Positions 10,882 to 20,704 of a DNA stretch of 64,000 nt are shown here, piece after piece. The notes under the pieces were generated by a model. The model saw nothing but the letters and a program-made list of their open reading frames with translations, was not told the origin of the DNA and did not search any database. This DNA comes from Coprinellus micaceus (taxonomy: Eukaryota > Basidiomycota > Agaricomycetes > Agaricales > Psathyrellaceae): contig OX596335.1 of the NCBI GenBank assembly GCA_951394405.1, positions 4,898,001 to 4,962,000 of the forward strand, read 5' to 3'. The first letter of the stretch is position 1, and each line of letters opens with the position of its first letter. The position numbers were made by a program, and so were the translations under genes.

Positions 10882-12324
10882 CTACAATACAACGCAACAC
10901 CCCGCTCCACCCTCCTCCTCCTCCTCCTTCGCCTTCCAATTCTGCAGCTCACGCCCCACTCCCACCTACACTTAACCGTCACCAATCCCAATCCCATTCC
11001 ATCTCGACGTACACGCCGAACACGTACCTCCCCCACACCCCTCACCCCGCCCCTTCCCAGACACTCGCTCCCCGCCCGCAAGAACCCAATAACGTGCTTC
11101 AAATAGTCGGCTCTTTGCTTCGCCCACAGCGCGTCGTCCTCTGCGCTAGGGCCGGGAGGTCCGGTTTGGAGGGTGGATGCGAGGTTTGTGAGGGATTGGG
11201 AGAGGCTAAGGGGAAGAGATATGATGTGAGTGGGGGTTATGGGGAGTGGGTGGGGTTGGGGGGGGGGGGGTGGAGGGTCGCGTGAGGGGGGAGAAAGGGG
11301 GCAGGGAAAATGGGGACGAGAGAAAAGGGGATAGAGACGCGAGCAGAGGGATAGAGACGCGAGCAGGGGGAGAAGAGACGCACATGTATAGGAATTTCGT
11401 GTACTCAACCAATTTCATGCATTCCTCCTCGCGGACGTGTTCTTCGCAGGGTAGCCTGCCCATTTGGATCTCAGCGCACCGGCGAGCGAGTGCCGTGTAG
11501 AGTTTGTAGAACGCCGTGAGGTGGCTGAGGGCGTCTTTCATTCCTTCCCTGAGCATACCCTATCCCCGTAGGGCTTGCGTTAACTTCCGTCCACTCGAAA
11601 CCACGCCGAGTCGCAATTCGCTGACGAGGGAAATATAACTCACATGTTTGATACCCTTATGCAACCGCTGAGCCTTCGAACAGACGTCCTCGACCGCACT
11701 CTTCATCTCCCCTTCGACGCCCGCGTCCAAGGGAAACCCGACGCCGACGACGTAGAGAGCCGAAGCCCACCGCGAGGACGTGAGCCAGGATGTGCCGGAG
11801 AAGCACAGGCTCAGGAGGTCAAGGTGGGGAGGAACGTGTGTCCGGAGGGTTTGGGAGCGTTCGTCCTGTTTTTGGAGTGAAGAGGAGGAGGGAGGGGGTG
11901 CTTGAAGGATCGGGAGGGAGACTTCTATGGCGGATCGGGAGGCGCTGGAGGTGGATGTTAGGGTTGGGGTGGGTGGTATGATACGAGGGGAGTGGGCTTA
12001 CAGGAGCGTAAAGAGCGTATGTGCGAGTTCGACTTCGCTTGGGTGTTCTTTCGAATCGGGGAGAGGTCTATAGAAACACGGTTCTTTGTGGATCGCGTCC
12101 CGGCACCCACGGAGGAAGAGGCTGAGAGTGTTGGCCTCGGTGCGTTTGGGCTTCCAGGGAGTCAGATTTACTTTGTATCGGGATACGATGACGAAGGCGA
12201 CAAAGCGTACCTGCTCGGCAGCCTCTAAACACCCTTCGATCGCGCTGTCCACGGTAGCCGCCCAATACGTGACGGCGGGGTGGTCTATGCCCGTCGTGTC
12301 GATGATGCGAGGTTTTGGTGGCAT
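10882..12324 (-). CDS. hypothetical protein with C-terminal CaaX-like box, 325 aa
   Basis: Six minus-strand exons keep frame throughout: 12211-12324, 12002-12150, 11644-11944, 11384-11559, 11028-11205 and 10882-10941 (978 nt, phases 0, 2, 0, 2, 0). The first intron (60 bp) could also be read through, but it has a GTACGC donor and a CTGAC branch site before CTGGAAG. The protein is mainly helical, with an Asp/Cys-containing central domain. It ends in an acidic linker of five Glu and then GGAGCCVVL. A final CVVL fits a CaaX prenylation box with Leu, which in the known consensus favours geranylgeranylation, and would place the protein at a membrane. I do not recognise the family. The fourth intron is low-complexity, with a run of 13 G. 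Confidence 0.62.
11240..11370. repeat. low-complexity intronic tract
   Basis: Lies inside intron 4 of the 325-aa gene. It contains a run of 13 G at 11258-11270 and two tandem copies of a ~20-bp unit (ATAGAGACGCGAGCAG) near 11330-11370. The coding strand of the gene is a pyrimidine tract, which may help 3' splice-site choice. Confidence 0.5.
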
Positions 12325-12814
12325 GTTTGGACGTGGTCGTTCAGATGTGGGGTTATAGGTTGGGCAGGGAGGGGGACGCTCATGGCCTTATCCATTGGCA
12401 TTGGAGTCGAGTGGTCGAGAGGTCAAAGCAAACGACAAAAGACAGCGGTCGAGTTGTGGGTCCATTCTCAGCGTAATAATGGGGACGCCTATTGTGTTGT
12501 TGGTTCGAAAAGGATTGGCTGGGGACGTTGGGCGTCCACAATGCCCGGGAGGGCCTAGGGCAGAGTCGACGATTATTCGTCGCAGCTCAAGGCACATTCA
12601 AGCGCTGGCACTGGTCATCACAATGACATCATCTGCTTGCACATGCTTGCCAACGACCTCCGAACCGCGCGCCATCACCGACACGATCAAAAGCGGGTTG
12701 CTCGGGCACAGCGCAGCGATTGATTCGTTGCCATCACCATCTCTCCCTCTTCCACTGACTGCGATACCACCACCCACCGTAGCTTGAAGCTAGCTTATAC
12801 CCACGACCCACATA
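12325..12814. other. divergent intergenic region
   Basis: About 490 bp between the divergent 325-aa gene and the tropomyosin gene; likely carries both promoters. No clear TATA box; the last 150 bp are rich in CACC and CT-type pyrimidine stretches before ATG 12815. Confidence 0.35.
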
Positions 12815-13730
12815 ATGGACCGAATCAGGGCTGTACGTCCTCCATCCCCCTCTCGATCTCGAACGTGGCGCTAACCATTCCCGTTATCCCCCCCTGTTCA
12901 TCCTACCCCCACGCACACTCCCCTCCAATCGCCCACAACCCTTCCCTCCCGGACACCCAGAAACTCGCAGACATCGGCGCCGAGCGCGACGCCGCCTTCG
13001 AACGCGCCGAGAAAGCCGAGAGCGAGCTGCGCGATGCGAAGCTGACGATTGCGCGGTACGAGAGGGAGAATAGCGATTTGGCGGGGAAGGTGGGGAGGTT
13101 GGAGGAGGAGGTGGATGTGGCGACGGCGAAGGCGGCGCAGTTGAGTGAGAAGTGAGTGGGTTCTTCTCTGTGGGTTGCGTTTGGGGTGGATCGGTGGGCG
13201 TGTGGGGAGGGAGAGGGATTGGACGAAGGATGAGTGAGGGATTCTAGGCAGAGAAGCACGTCGTAGTCGTCTTCCCCTGTCTCCATCCCAACCCGCTCAC
13301 GCCTAGGCACCCAAGATCAAATGCCATTTCGCTGACACCCTCGATCCACAGAACCCAAACAGCACAACTCGCCGCAGAAGAGGCCGAACGACGTATTCTG
13401 GGCGTAGAAACGGAGAAGGAGGCTCTGGAGAAGCAGTACGAGGTACGCTCTGCACTATAATCCCCTTCCACGCTTCCATCCCTACCCCTCTTGCGCCCAT
13501 TCGGCCACGCCTCCCTTCCGTCCATTCGATCACGTCCCTCTCATACCCGAGGGTGTCCCACGTCCATCTACCCAAGCATACGCTCCTCCCTCCCGTCCCC
13601 CCTCCACTACGTTTTCCATCCCTCCATACCGATCAACTCACCCCAACTCCTCCCACAGACCCTCAAGACCAAGTACGAGAAAGTCCAATCCGACCTCGCC
13701 GAGCTCGAAACGCAGCTCGGTGGGCTGTAA
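12815..13730 (+). CDS. TPM1: tropomyosin-like coiled-coil protein (short form)
   Basis: Four exons, 12815-12832, 12961-13151, 13352-13442 and 13659-13730, join in frame to 123 aa. The protein starts MDRIR, as fungal tropomyosins do, then is a continuous heptad coiled coil (ERDAAFERAEKAESELRDAK, EEAERRILGVETEKEALEKQ). It ends KYEKVQSDLAELETQLGGL, like the family's conserved C-terminal overlap region. By family it polymerises along actin filaments and supports cables, cytokinesis and polar growth. Fungal tropomyosins are usually about 160 aa, so ~40 residues (several heptads) appear to be missing; I looked for extra exons in the three introns and found none. A broken copy lies at 51145-51770. 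The 18-nt first exon is unusually small. Confidence 0.78.
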
Positions 13731-15145
13731 TCGCCTCACCCTCATACCCTCATGCCCTCATACCCTCACCCGCCTTTCACCTCGGTTGGATCGCGGTTTC
13801 CCTACGGATGCTGGGGGAGGCTGGGACGCTTGATTGGTTAATAGCCGGACGAAAGAACGGACGGACGGACGGACGGAACACAGGAATGTATTTAAGTATC
13901 GTTACGTGCTCGAATGGATTTGGTTCTTGGATACCCCACTAACCCACACAAAAGCTTCCCTCGAGTCCGCTTGGGTCGATGGCCCGACGTCAACAGCGTC
14001 CTTCCCTGCTTCCGCGGGCTATAGCTGTAACGCTCTTCCGATTCAGATGATGCGCTTCAGCACCCGCGCCTTCCTCTAGGCTCGCGCAACGAATCTCTCT
14101 CCAACTCGGCCAATAATTGATCCCACCGTTCACCTCCGTTCGATTTCGGCTCCTGGTGAGGTTGGTGGACCGAACGTGGTCGTGGTGTGGTGAGCTCGCT
14201 ACCAGCTTCTTCGGCCGATCTTCGAGTGGTGCTAGAGACAGTGCCTGCTCTCTCCTCTCTGAGATATGGGCCTGCGTTGTCTGCCTACCCACACCGCCCA
14301 TCCCCGTTCTTACTATGCTGTCCACTTAACCCGCCCACCCAGCTCCGACTCGCTCAACCCGTGCCCATCGTAGTTCGTTCGGATAACGGATCGCTACTGT
14401 CGTCACACCGAAGTCCGGTGTGAGTAGGTACGGGCTCGGGGGTTCGGTCCTCTTCTCGACCACGGCGAGGAGGTTCGACGTTCTCGTTCGTTGATCCCCC
14501 TCGAGCGCATATTCGATGGAGAATGTGTTGGTGTCCAGCAGAGTGGGTCTGTCGACGGAGTTATGTTGGCCATGTGGGTGCACGAGTTGCGTGGTGGTGT
14601 GCGGGAGCCTGTTGGGGTTACAGTTGGTTGTGGTGAAGGCCCTGGGCGATAAGAGCACGACTATTCTACGTGTTCGTTAGTCCGTCGGATAGGGGCGTTC
14701 TGATGTTTTGTTTTTCGATCTTTCTTGCGTTCTGCTGCGTGCGCGTTGGACTGTGTGTGCGAGAGGTGTGAGGCTTCTTGTCACGAGTGGGAGCTAGGAT
14801 TGAGGTGTAGGCGGTTCTGTTGTCCGCGGGATTCAAGGTTGGGTTTTCGAGACTTCGGGATTCTTATCATCTCCTCTGCTCCGGTAAGATGTTTAATTTC
14901 GGAAGGTATGGTACAGTCATTCAAGACGAGGAGAGGTTACAAAACAACATTACTCGGTCAGAGACCTCTATACGGAACGCGTATCTACATTCTTACCCTC
15001 CGCAAGGGTAGCCCCACCCGCTCCCTCGTTCACTTCTCTATTAATGTATCTACGGTGGGGGTTTACGCCCCGGCGACATCGTCTTTGGATTCGTGCTTCC
15101 CCTATCTCGGGTTGCTTAGAGTGCAGCTTTATTCGAACCCGACGG
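13731..15145. other. long interval without a confident gene
   Basis: Includes short tandem units (CCCTCATA-type) at 13735-13775 and a CGGA repeat at 13857-13876. A minus-strand open frame at 14326-14658 (about 110 codons) has some coding-like composition but no ATG or clear splice borders. Confidence 0.3.
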
Positions 15146-15741
15146 CTATTCTGACGAAGGTTGGTTCTGGGATGCCTCAGGAACGCGGTGGGATTCGTCC
15201 CCAGACAAGCTCTCTGAGTCTGTGTCGACAAAGTCGGAGTCGCCGTCGTCCTCCTCAGGGACTGAGGTAGGGGTATTTGCTGAGGCGGGTCCGGTCTTCT
15301 TGGGTGCGGTACGCTTAACCCGGCCTTTGGACGCGTTGGCACTGGCGTTAGGGTAGTATTTGGCCCAAGGGTTGAACGTGGCTTTGCCGGACCTTGCCTG
15401 AGGAGGTACAGTGGTTCGAGGGGGAGGGATAATGCGAGTGTGTGTGTGTCCGAGGTGGGGAGTGGTTGTTGGGGTGGTTTGGATGCTCCTTGTAACCAGG
15501 ATCGGTGCTCCGTTGCCTGTGAGTGAATGTACGGGTAACAGTAGTTAGATATACCGCCACTCAAAATCAAAGCAAGTCCGAAGAAACACGTACCGAACCC
15601 AGCTCTCCCACCGAAGAAGTCTCCGTAGGCTACGCTGGCGTTATCGTGAGCGTTCGTAGTGTAGAACCGCTGACGAGTGTGGTCGGCGTAGTAGGTGCTC
15701 GTAGGCTTTCCGTTGGTATTGTTGTGATTATTGTTGGACAT
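15146..15741 (-). CDS. hypothetical low-complexity protein, 172 aa
   Basis: Two exons, 15594-15741 and 15146-15516, flank a 77-bp intron (GTACGT donor, CTCACAG acceptor, phase 1) and encode 172 aa. The N-terminus is Asn-rich (MSNNNHNNTNGKPTSTYY), the middle is Thr/Pro/His-rich, a Lys/Arg patch (SKGRVKRTAPKKTG) follows, and the tail is acidic (EEDDGDSDFVDTDSES). This looks like a mostly disordered, possibly nuclear protein. I recognise no family. A TATTTAAG element lies about 125 bp upstream. Confidence 0.6.
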
Positions 15742-15866
15742 GACAAAAGGGCTTGAGGTCGAGTGGGGTGGTGGTGGTGGTTGCTTGGACGGTTCGGTGT
15801 GGATGAAGGTGGTGAAGAAGGGAAGAGGAGAGAATGTGAGAGAGAGGGATAACTCAACGTCGGAAG

Positions 15867-15874
15867 CTTAAATA
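15867..15874 (-). promoter_or_regulatory. TATA-like box
   Basis: TATTTAAG on the minus strand, about 125 bp upstream of ATG 15741. Confidence 0.3.
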
Positions 15875-17642
15875 GGGTTGGAGAGGTGGATGCACGTGCT
15901 ACTTAAATCCCAATGGGCCAAGTATTCACGGTGACAGGGTGTGGGACAAAGCAGATATGCACAGCACCGTTGAAAAAGAACCATAAACCGCCGTATTTTC
16001 TCAGTGCACTTCACCATTTCATTCGGCCCAGTTCTACAGCCCAGATAAAGGACCATGAAACGACCACCCAGGCCAATCCCGACACGATATCGGTTGAGGA
16101 CAATGAGTAAGAAGCGATGATAATGATATGATGGCGGACTTCGAATGCGGTGCGTTGGGCGCTTGATTGCGTGCCTCGATAATCGATTGCACGGGCGGGT
16201 TGGGGTTGAATGGTTAGGCCTTTAGGTCTTAATATGAGTTTGTTGGGAGTGGTTGGTAGAGAAAGTGGAGGTGAGATGGTAGGTGGGTGGGAGGGAGTTG
16301 GTCGTGTCGGAAGGAGCATCCGATGGTAGATAGGGGAGGGCTTTGGTGGGTCGGTGACCAAGTTCGTTTCTATGATGATACCGTTCATAAATACGGTCAG
16401 AGTTATCTGTTTGGAGTGGCTCTCATTGTTCAAGTGTCCAATGTAACAACCCGGTCATCCGGACCCTGCACAAGTAATTCGCGTTGGACGCCTCAAGGGG
16501 GGAATCAAACGTAACCGCGGAATTGGCGAATGAAAATTCCGCAATGAGCCACGGGGAGGGTCTTCCCCGGGCTTGTGTGGGATCAGCAACTAGTACATAT
16601 GACCCACTCTCAAATGGCGCTTTCGAATAACTGTTGCAAAAGTAGCTCTAGTGCCAATGCGGGCCCCGCAGGTACATCTACGGACAAGGGACGCCAAGGA
16701 AGGGGCTTGTTGTTAAAGTCCACCAGGGAGGAAACTTTGTGATTTGGTATGGCACCCACAGAGGGGGTGGATCAGAGCACAGGAAGGTGAGGTTTGAAAC
16801 CTTTGCTTGGGCGTCGGACATTGCCGAGCGGTTTGATGTGCTTAATTTAGGTCCGCATAGGACGCGTCTCTCATTAACCAACAGCCATCATCGACCCCAA
16901 GCACTCTTCACAGCTATCTACCGCCACTCCACCCGGCCTCCCGCATAAGACCTGGTGAGTTAAACCAACTTGAGACCACTGCGAACCGTGAAAGGTGATT
17001 TCGAACCGTCTGAACATGGTATAGCATAGTGCTGTACGTGGATTCCTATTCAATCGTACCCCTTGTACTTGTGGCCCACCCGTCACACAACTCTAACATG
17101 CGACTCATTGTAGCGTTCCCATATATCCCCTATCTCCAGAGCTCAGTTTTCTTCCATTTTTCAATTGAAGTGGCATCGGGCAGTGTTTCGCGATCATGCC
17201 TCCTGACTAGCGGCGTCCGATCCCTATGACGAGCCTGCCTATGCGATCACATAACAGTGCCCCCCGGCGCGTGTGAGTAGTGGCGTCGCCTGAGGGGTTG
17301 GAAATTTATTGGAAATTTATTGACCCGTTGCGGGATGATACCCCGCAACAATCATGGTTTGCTTCATTTTTTCCCCGCGTCGCTTCCATGTACAGAGCCT
17401 CAAGGGCGGCGACCCTCTCTTTCTGTCCTTGGCTTGGTGTTTAGTACAGAATATTCATTCCGACAACATTCCGAACTGGAGTTCATTTCGGGTACAGAAT
17501 CCAGATACCATTCGATGTGTCAAGCCCTGATGAGTGGATTCATACTCTGTATGGATGACTCGGTACTCACCAAAAAGCTTACAGTCTCAATCGAGCCATA
17601 CACAAACGGGACAGTCACCTGGAGCACACACAAACCTCATGC

Positions 17643-17648
17643 TATAAA
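17643..17648 (+). promoter_or_regulatory. TATA box
   Basis: TATAAA on the plus strand, 94 bp upstream of the ATG at 17737, followed by a CT-rich leader; fits a core promoter for the secreted-protein gene. Confidence 0.45.
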
Positions 17649-17736
17649 GACCCTGCCGTCTGCAGCGACCCACCCCAAGACCTCGCCTTCATACCACTTC
17701 AGCTTGAGCGTTCATTCATCCTCCTTCGGTACAACT

Positions 17737-18495
17737 ATGAGATTCCTTACCACGTCTCCTCTCCCTCTGCTTGCGGCCATTAGTGCTATATTTGTCTCCT
17801 GCACCCCTATGACGGGTTCTCCAGACGGCCTGGTGCAGAGGACCGATGGAGCCGTTTCACCGTTGGTTGCTCGCCACGAGTTATCTCCCCGAGCCGAACC
17901 AGAGCTCGAAGCCAGGCAGCTGGAAGAGCTGGTCGCGGCGGCAGCTGAGATAGCTGTGACGGTCTTTGAAGAAATCCAGGCAGACGTCAAGGCAGCCATA
18001 TTGGTAGGCTTGAAATTACCAATTGGGTCGCTAATCGGACTGGATGATTTACGTTCATACGTAGGACCGGGGGGAATTTACAACGGCCTACATCGAATCG
18101 GCTGTAGCCAATTTTCCGAAATTCAACTGGGTCATCTGCCATGTCAAGCATACGACCGCGTTCGATGGCGTGCAGGGAGAAACTTGGGGCCACACCCACC
18201 AGGAGTTTGACCTCCAGCTCGGAGGGACCATCGGGTATGTCGTATGCTCGTTGTTCTCTGAGATAGTCATCTCGACTGAGATCTTTCTCCAGCTTTGAGA
18301 TCTATTGGTTCGGATCCGGCAAATTTGTGCGCCGTGGGGATGGAGGCTACGAGAACGTAAGTAGATCTTAGGCGTTGATTGAGCATTCAAGGTACTGACA
18401 TATACTCGCAGTGGGCATATGACGACAGGCATCTGATTTCGAGGGTCGATGACAACGACCAGTTGAGTGTCTTATTATATGGCCCTGCGTCCTGA
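17737..18495 (+). CDS. small secreted protein, 194 aa (paralog at 48040-48940)
   Basis: Four exons (17737-18003, 18065-18234, 18293-18356, 18412-18495) join in frame to 194 aa. A signal peptide is evident (MRFLTTSPLPLLAAISAIFVSC), followed by an Arg-containing propeptide-like segment (VARHELSPRAEPELEARQ). The C-terminal domain carries FNWVICHVKHTTAFDG, WGHTHQEFDLQLGGTIG, FEIYWFGSGKFVRRGDGGY and NWAYDD, conserved in the paralog. Exons 2 and 3 (170 and 64 nt) have the same lengths and phases in both genes. The His/Trp-rich repeating pattern suggests a compact beta domain. I cannot name the family; a secreted effector-like or cell-surface role is inference. Part of the 3' flank recurs at 31165-31290. 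Confidence 0.8.
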
Positions 18496-18834
18496 GGGAT
18501 GCCTATGGTCTTGATCCCTTCCTGCTCCGTACCCTGTTCTTGAGCTTTCATTCCCACTATGAACACAGGTACTATCAGTTTAGATGTACGACATATCCGA
18601 TGGACAACTTTATGACATTTTGCAATATTGATACGAAACAATGATGGACGTTCTGGAAAGGTTCCTAAATACGCCCTCCCACCAGGGGGCCAATCTGAGA
18701 ACAGCGTTCAACGGCTCGCTCCAAGTTACGTCGTAGCTCCCTCTCGATGCAGCCCAGGTATATGAGCACATCATTTAAGTGATATCAGCAAGAGATCCGG
18801 GAAGATATCAACCCTTTGCGCGTTCACAGTTCAG

Positions 18835-19110
18835 CTAGCCTCTGGCAAATGATGGGCGTTTGTTGGTGGGCGTGGGATGCGATCCCTAATACCTCTACAT
18901 TGCGGAGTGGAATAACCACGGTGAACGGACTTGGAGCAAGTGGGAAAAGGCTGCATAGAGCGATGGCCTGTAGCTACGGGAGCCTAGGCCGACCGAATGG
19001 CAAGTGCGATAGACTAGAAGACCAAGTTCACTGTCAAGGGATAAGTGAATGCATAGTTCAATCTCCGCTGAACGTTCAGCGGTCCGCTGGTATATTAGGA
19101 ACGACGTATT
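18835..19110. repeat. dispersed repeat, copy 1 (second copy 32705-32980)
   Basis: About 270 bp matches 32705-32980 in the same orientation. Both carry ATGATGGG(C/T)GTT, GATCCCTAATACCTCTAC, TGCGGAGTGGAATA, GCCTAGG and AGAAGACCAAGTTCA in order. It sits directly in front of the F-box coding region and includes the proposed start codon. No coding capacity of its own is apparent; origin unknown. Confidence 0.6.
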
Positions 19111-20704
19111 GATTGGACCCTCTTCTTCCACATCCGAATCTCCCTTCTCGAGCTACTTCAAGACCAACGATGCCCCTTCAGTCGTTGAGGTGGACGGTAT
19201 CGCAGCACTGATTACGGATCGAGGCGAGGCAGCGAGCGAAATCCGTGCGAGGTTGGAACGATTGGCGAAGGAAGCCCAGGTCCTCCAAGGTCAGCTCGAT
19301 AAGCATACGCATTACATCTCCAAGCACCAACCCATCACCTCTGCCTTCCGCCGACTCCCCGATGCCGCCCTCGTCCGGATCTTCCTTGCGAGTCGCAGCA
19401 ACGCGAGACCCTCGCCGATCGCCATCAGCCATGTTTCCCATCAATGGAGGAAGCTGGCCTTGGACACGCCTGCGCTGTGGACGGGCATCGGAGTGCACAT
19501 CCTCGAGAAACGTACAACGCCGGAGCGGGAGGGATCCAAGCACGCGTTGGAGGGTGTGTCGGCCTATATCGAGAGGTCAGGCGAACTTGGGCTATCGATC
19601 CAAGTGACGGCGGACCCAATCAAGTCTTCTTCGCCTGAAGAGGCGCGGAGTCTCCACGAGGCCCTCGTGGCGATTTTGGAACCCACTGTCTCCAGGTGGA
19701 CGGATCTCCACGTCAACGTGCCCCCGGACTCCCCCCTTATGCGCCTTCTTCAGATTCAGGCTGCGAGCGTCCCCGCACTGCAGTCGCTTTCCATCAGATT
19801 CGAGCCCGTCTTTAGGTTTTCTAAAGACGAGACCCCAAGTGCTGAGACGCTGCCGATCGAGTCTATGATCAACGTCTGGACTGCTTCATCCCTCACAACC
19901 CTCTCACTTCGAGACATGGGCAAATCGCTCATCGAGGCGAACGTTGCCCTCCCGGTTAGTCGGTCCACGCTTACCTACCTGAGCCTTCGCCCATCGCGCC
20001 GAGCTCACCTCGCCAAGCACCACGTCGTGCCCATCCTCGCAGCATGCACCAGCCTCGTGGAGTGCTCTCTAACCCTATTCGACGCCTTCGGGTACGACCA
20101 GTTCCCCGAATCCCTCGAGGACGTTCCTGCTGTCGAAGCCACACTTCCCAACCTATCTGTGCTGCACCTGCACGGGTCCGAGGTGATCATGCGGGGCCTG
20201 GCTGCGCAGCTCACTCTCCCGTCGCTTACAACGCTCATTACCCTCTTCGATAGGGCGTCTTACCCGGCGGATGAGGGGAAGTCGGCTCTTGTAGAGTGGC
20301 TTGATCGGTTTGGACACCAGTTGCTCGTGGCGTCGTTCGATTATGTGACCCTCACGCAGTCGGCGCTGGCGTACTGTCTCGCACGATTGCCGAATGTCGT
20401 CGATCTGAGGATGGTCGGGAGGGCGATGTGGATGTTGTGGACTTTCATATCTATTAAGAGCTTGAAATCAGCCGGTCCCCCGTCTGCGATCATCGACGAC
20501 AACATCCTTGAGAGCCTCAAGAATCGAGATGATTATTGTTTAAACATTTCCCTATGCCATAGCAAAACCCGGTTAAAGTTTAAACCTGTTGTTGGGTTAA
20601 ACCTTCTGGGTTACCCTGTGTGTGTATTGGCCCTTTCCGATCGCCTTTTGAAAAGGCCCGGACGGTACAGTTTAACCCTTGCTCAGTTAAACCAGGGTGT
20701 TTAA
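19049..20704 (+). CDS. F-box protein, 3' end replaced by a TIR-element insertion
   Basis: A single open frame of 551 aa. Residues ~40-90 form a coiled segment (SEIRARLERLAKEAQVLQGQ). Next comes an F-box-like domain at about 90-145 (FRRLPDAALVRIFLAS, ISHVSHQWRKLALDTPALW), and then irregular leucine-rich repeats (LTTLSLRDMGKSL, LTYLSLRPSRR). By family it would be the substrate adaptor of an SCF ubiquitin ligase. From about base 20534 the frame runs into a 2.2-kb inverted-repeat element; the last ~57 residues are element-derived. The native 3' end probably resumes at 22760 and meets a stop within a few codons. The start could be a later ATG, since the first ~20 codons overlap a repeat. Confidence 0.7.
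   Translation: MHSSISAERSAVRWYIRNDVLIGPSSSTSESPFSSYFKTNDAPSVVEVDGIAALITDRGEAASEIRARLERLAKEAQVLQGQLDKHTHYISKHQPITSAFRRLPDAALVRIFLASRSNARPSPIAISHVSHQWRKLALDTPALWTGIGVHILEKRTTPEREGSKHALEGVSAYIERSGELGLSIQVTADPIKSSSPEEARSLHEALVAILEPTVSRWTDLHVNVPPDSPLMRLLQIQAASVPALQSLSIRFEPVFRFSKDETPSAETLPIESMINVWTASSLTTLSLRDMGKSLIEANVALPVSRSTLTYLSLRPSRRAHLAKHHVVPILAACTSLVECSLTLFDAFGYDQFPESLEDVPAVEATLPNLSVLHLHGSEVIMRGLAAQLTLPSLTTLITLFDRASYPADEGKSALVEWLDRFGHQLLVASFDYVTLTQSALAYCLARLPNVVDLRMVGRAMWMLWTFISIKSLKSAGPPSAIIDDNILESLKNRDDYCLNISLCHSKTRLKFKPVVGLNLLGYPVCVLALSDRLLKRPGRYSLTLAQLNQGV

Larger units (their letters stand above)
15742..17736. other. intergenic region, no confident gene
   Basis: About 2 kb with only short frames. 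It has the TATA-like element of the 172-aa gene, a small hairpin near 16517-16543 (GCGGAATT...AATTCCGC), and the CT-rich, TATA-containing promoter of the secreted-protein gene at its right end. Confidence 0.3.

Noticed and set aside
14326..14658. Minus-strand open frame of about 110 codons
   Set aside because: Starts at GTG, not ATG; no splice partners or motif found, though composition is somewhat protein-like.
14968..15741. Unspliced 257-codon minus frame
   Set aside because: The spliced model (15594-15741 plus 15146-15516) reads more protein-like; the unspliced continuation is Pro/Thr/Arg shadow sequence.
17320..17736. In-frame upstream extension of the secreted-protein ORF
   Set aside because: ATG 17737 begins a clear signal peptide and has a TATA box upstream; the extension would bury the signal.
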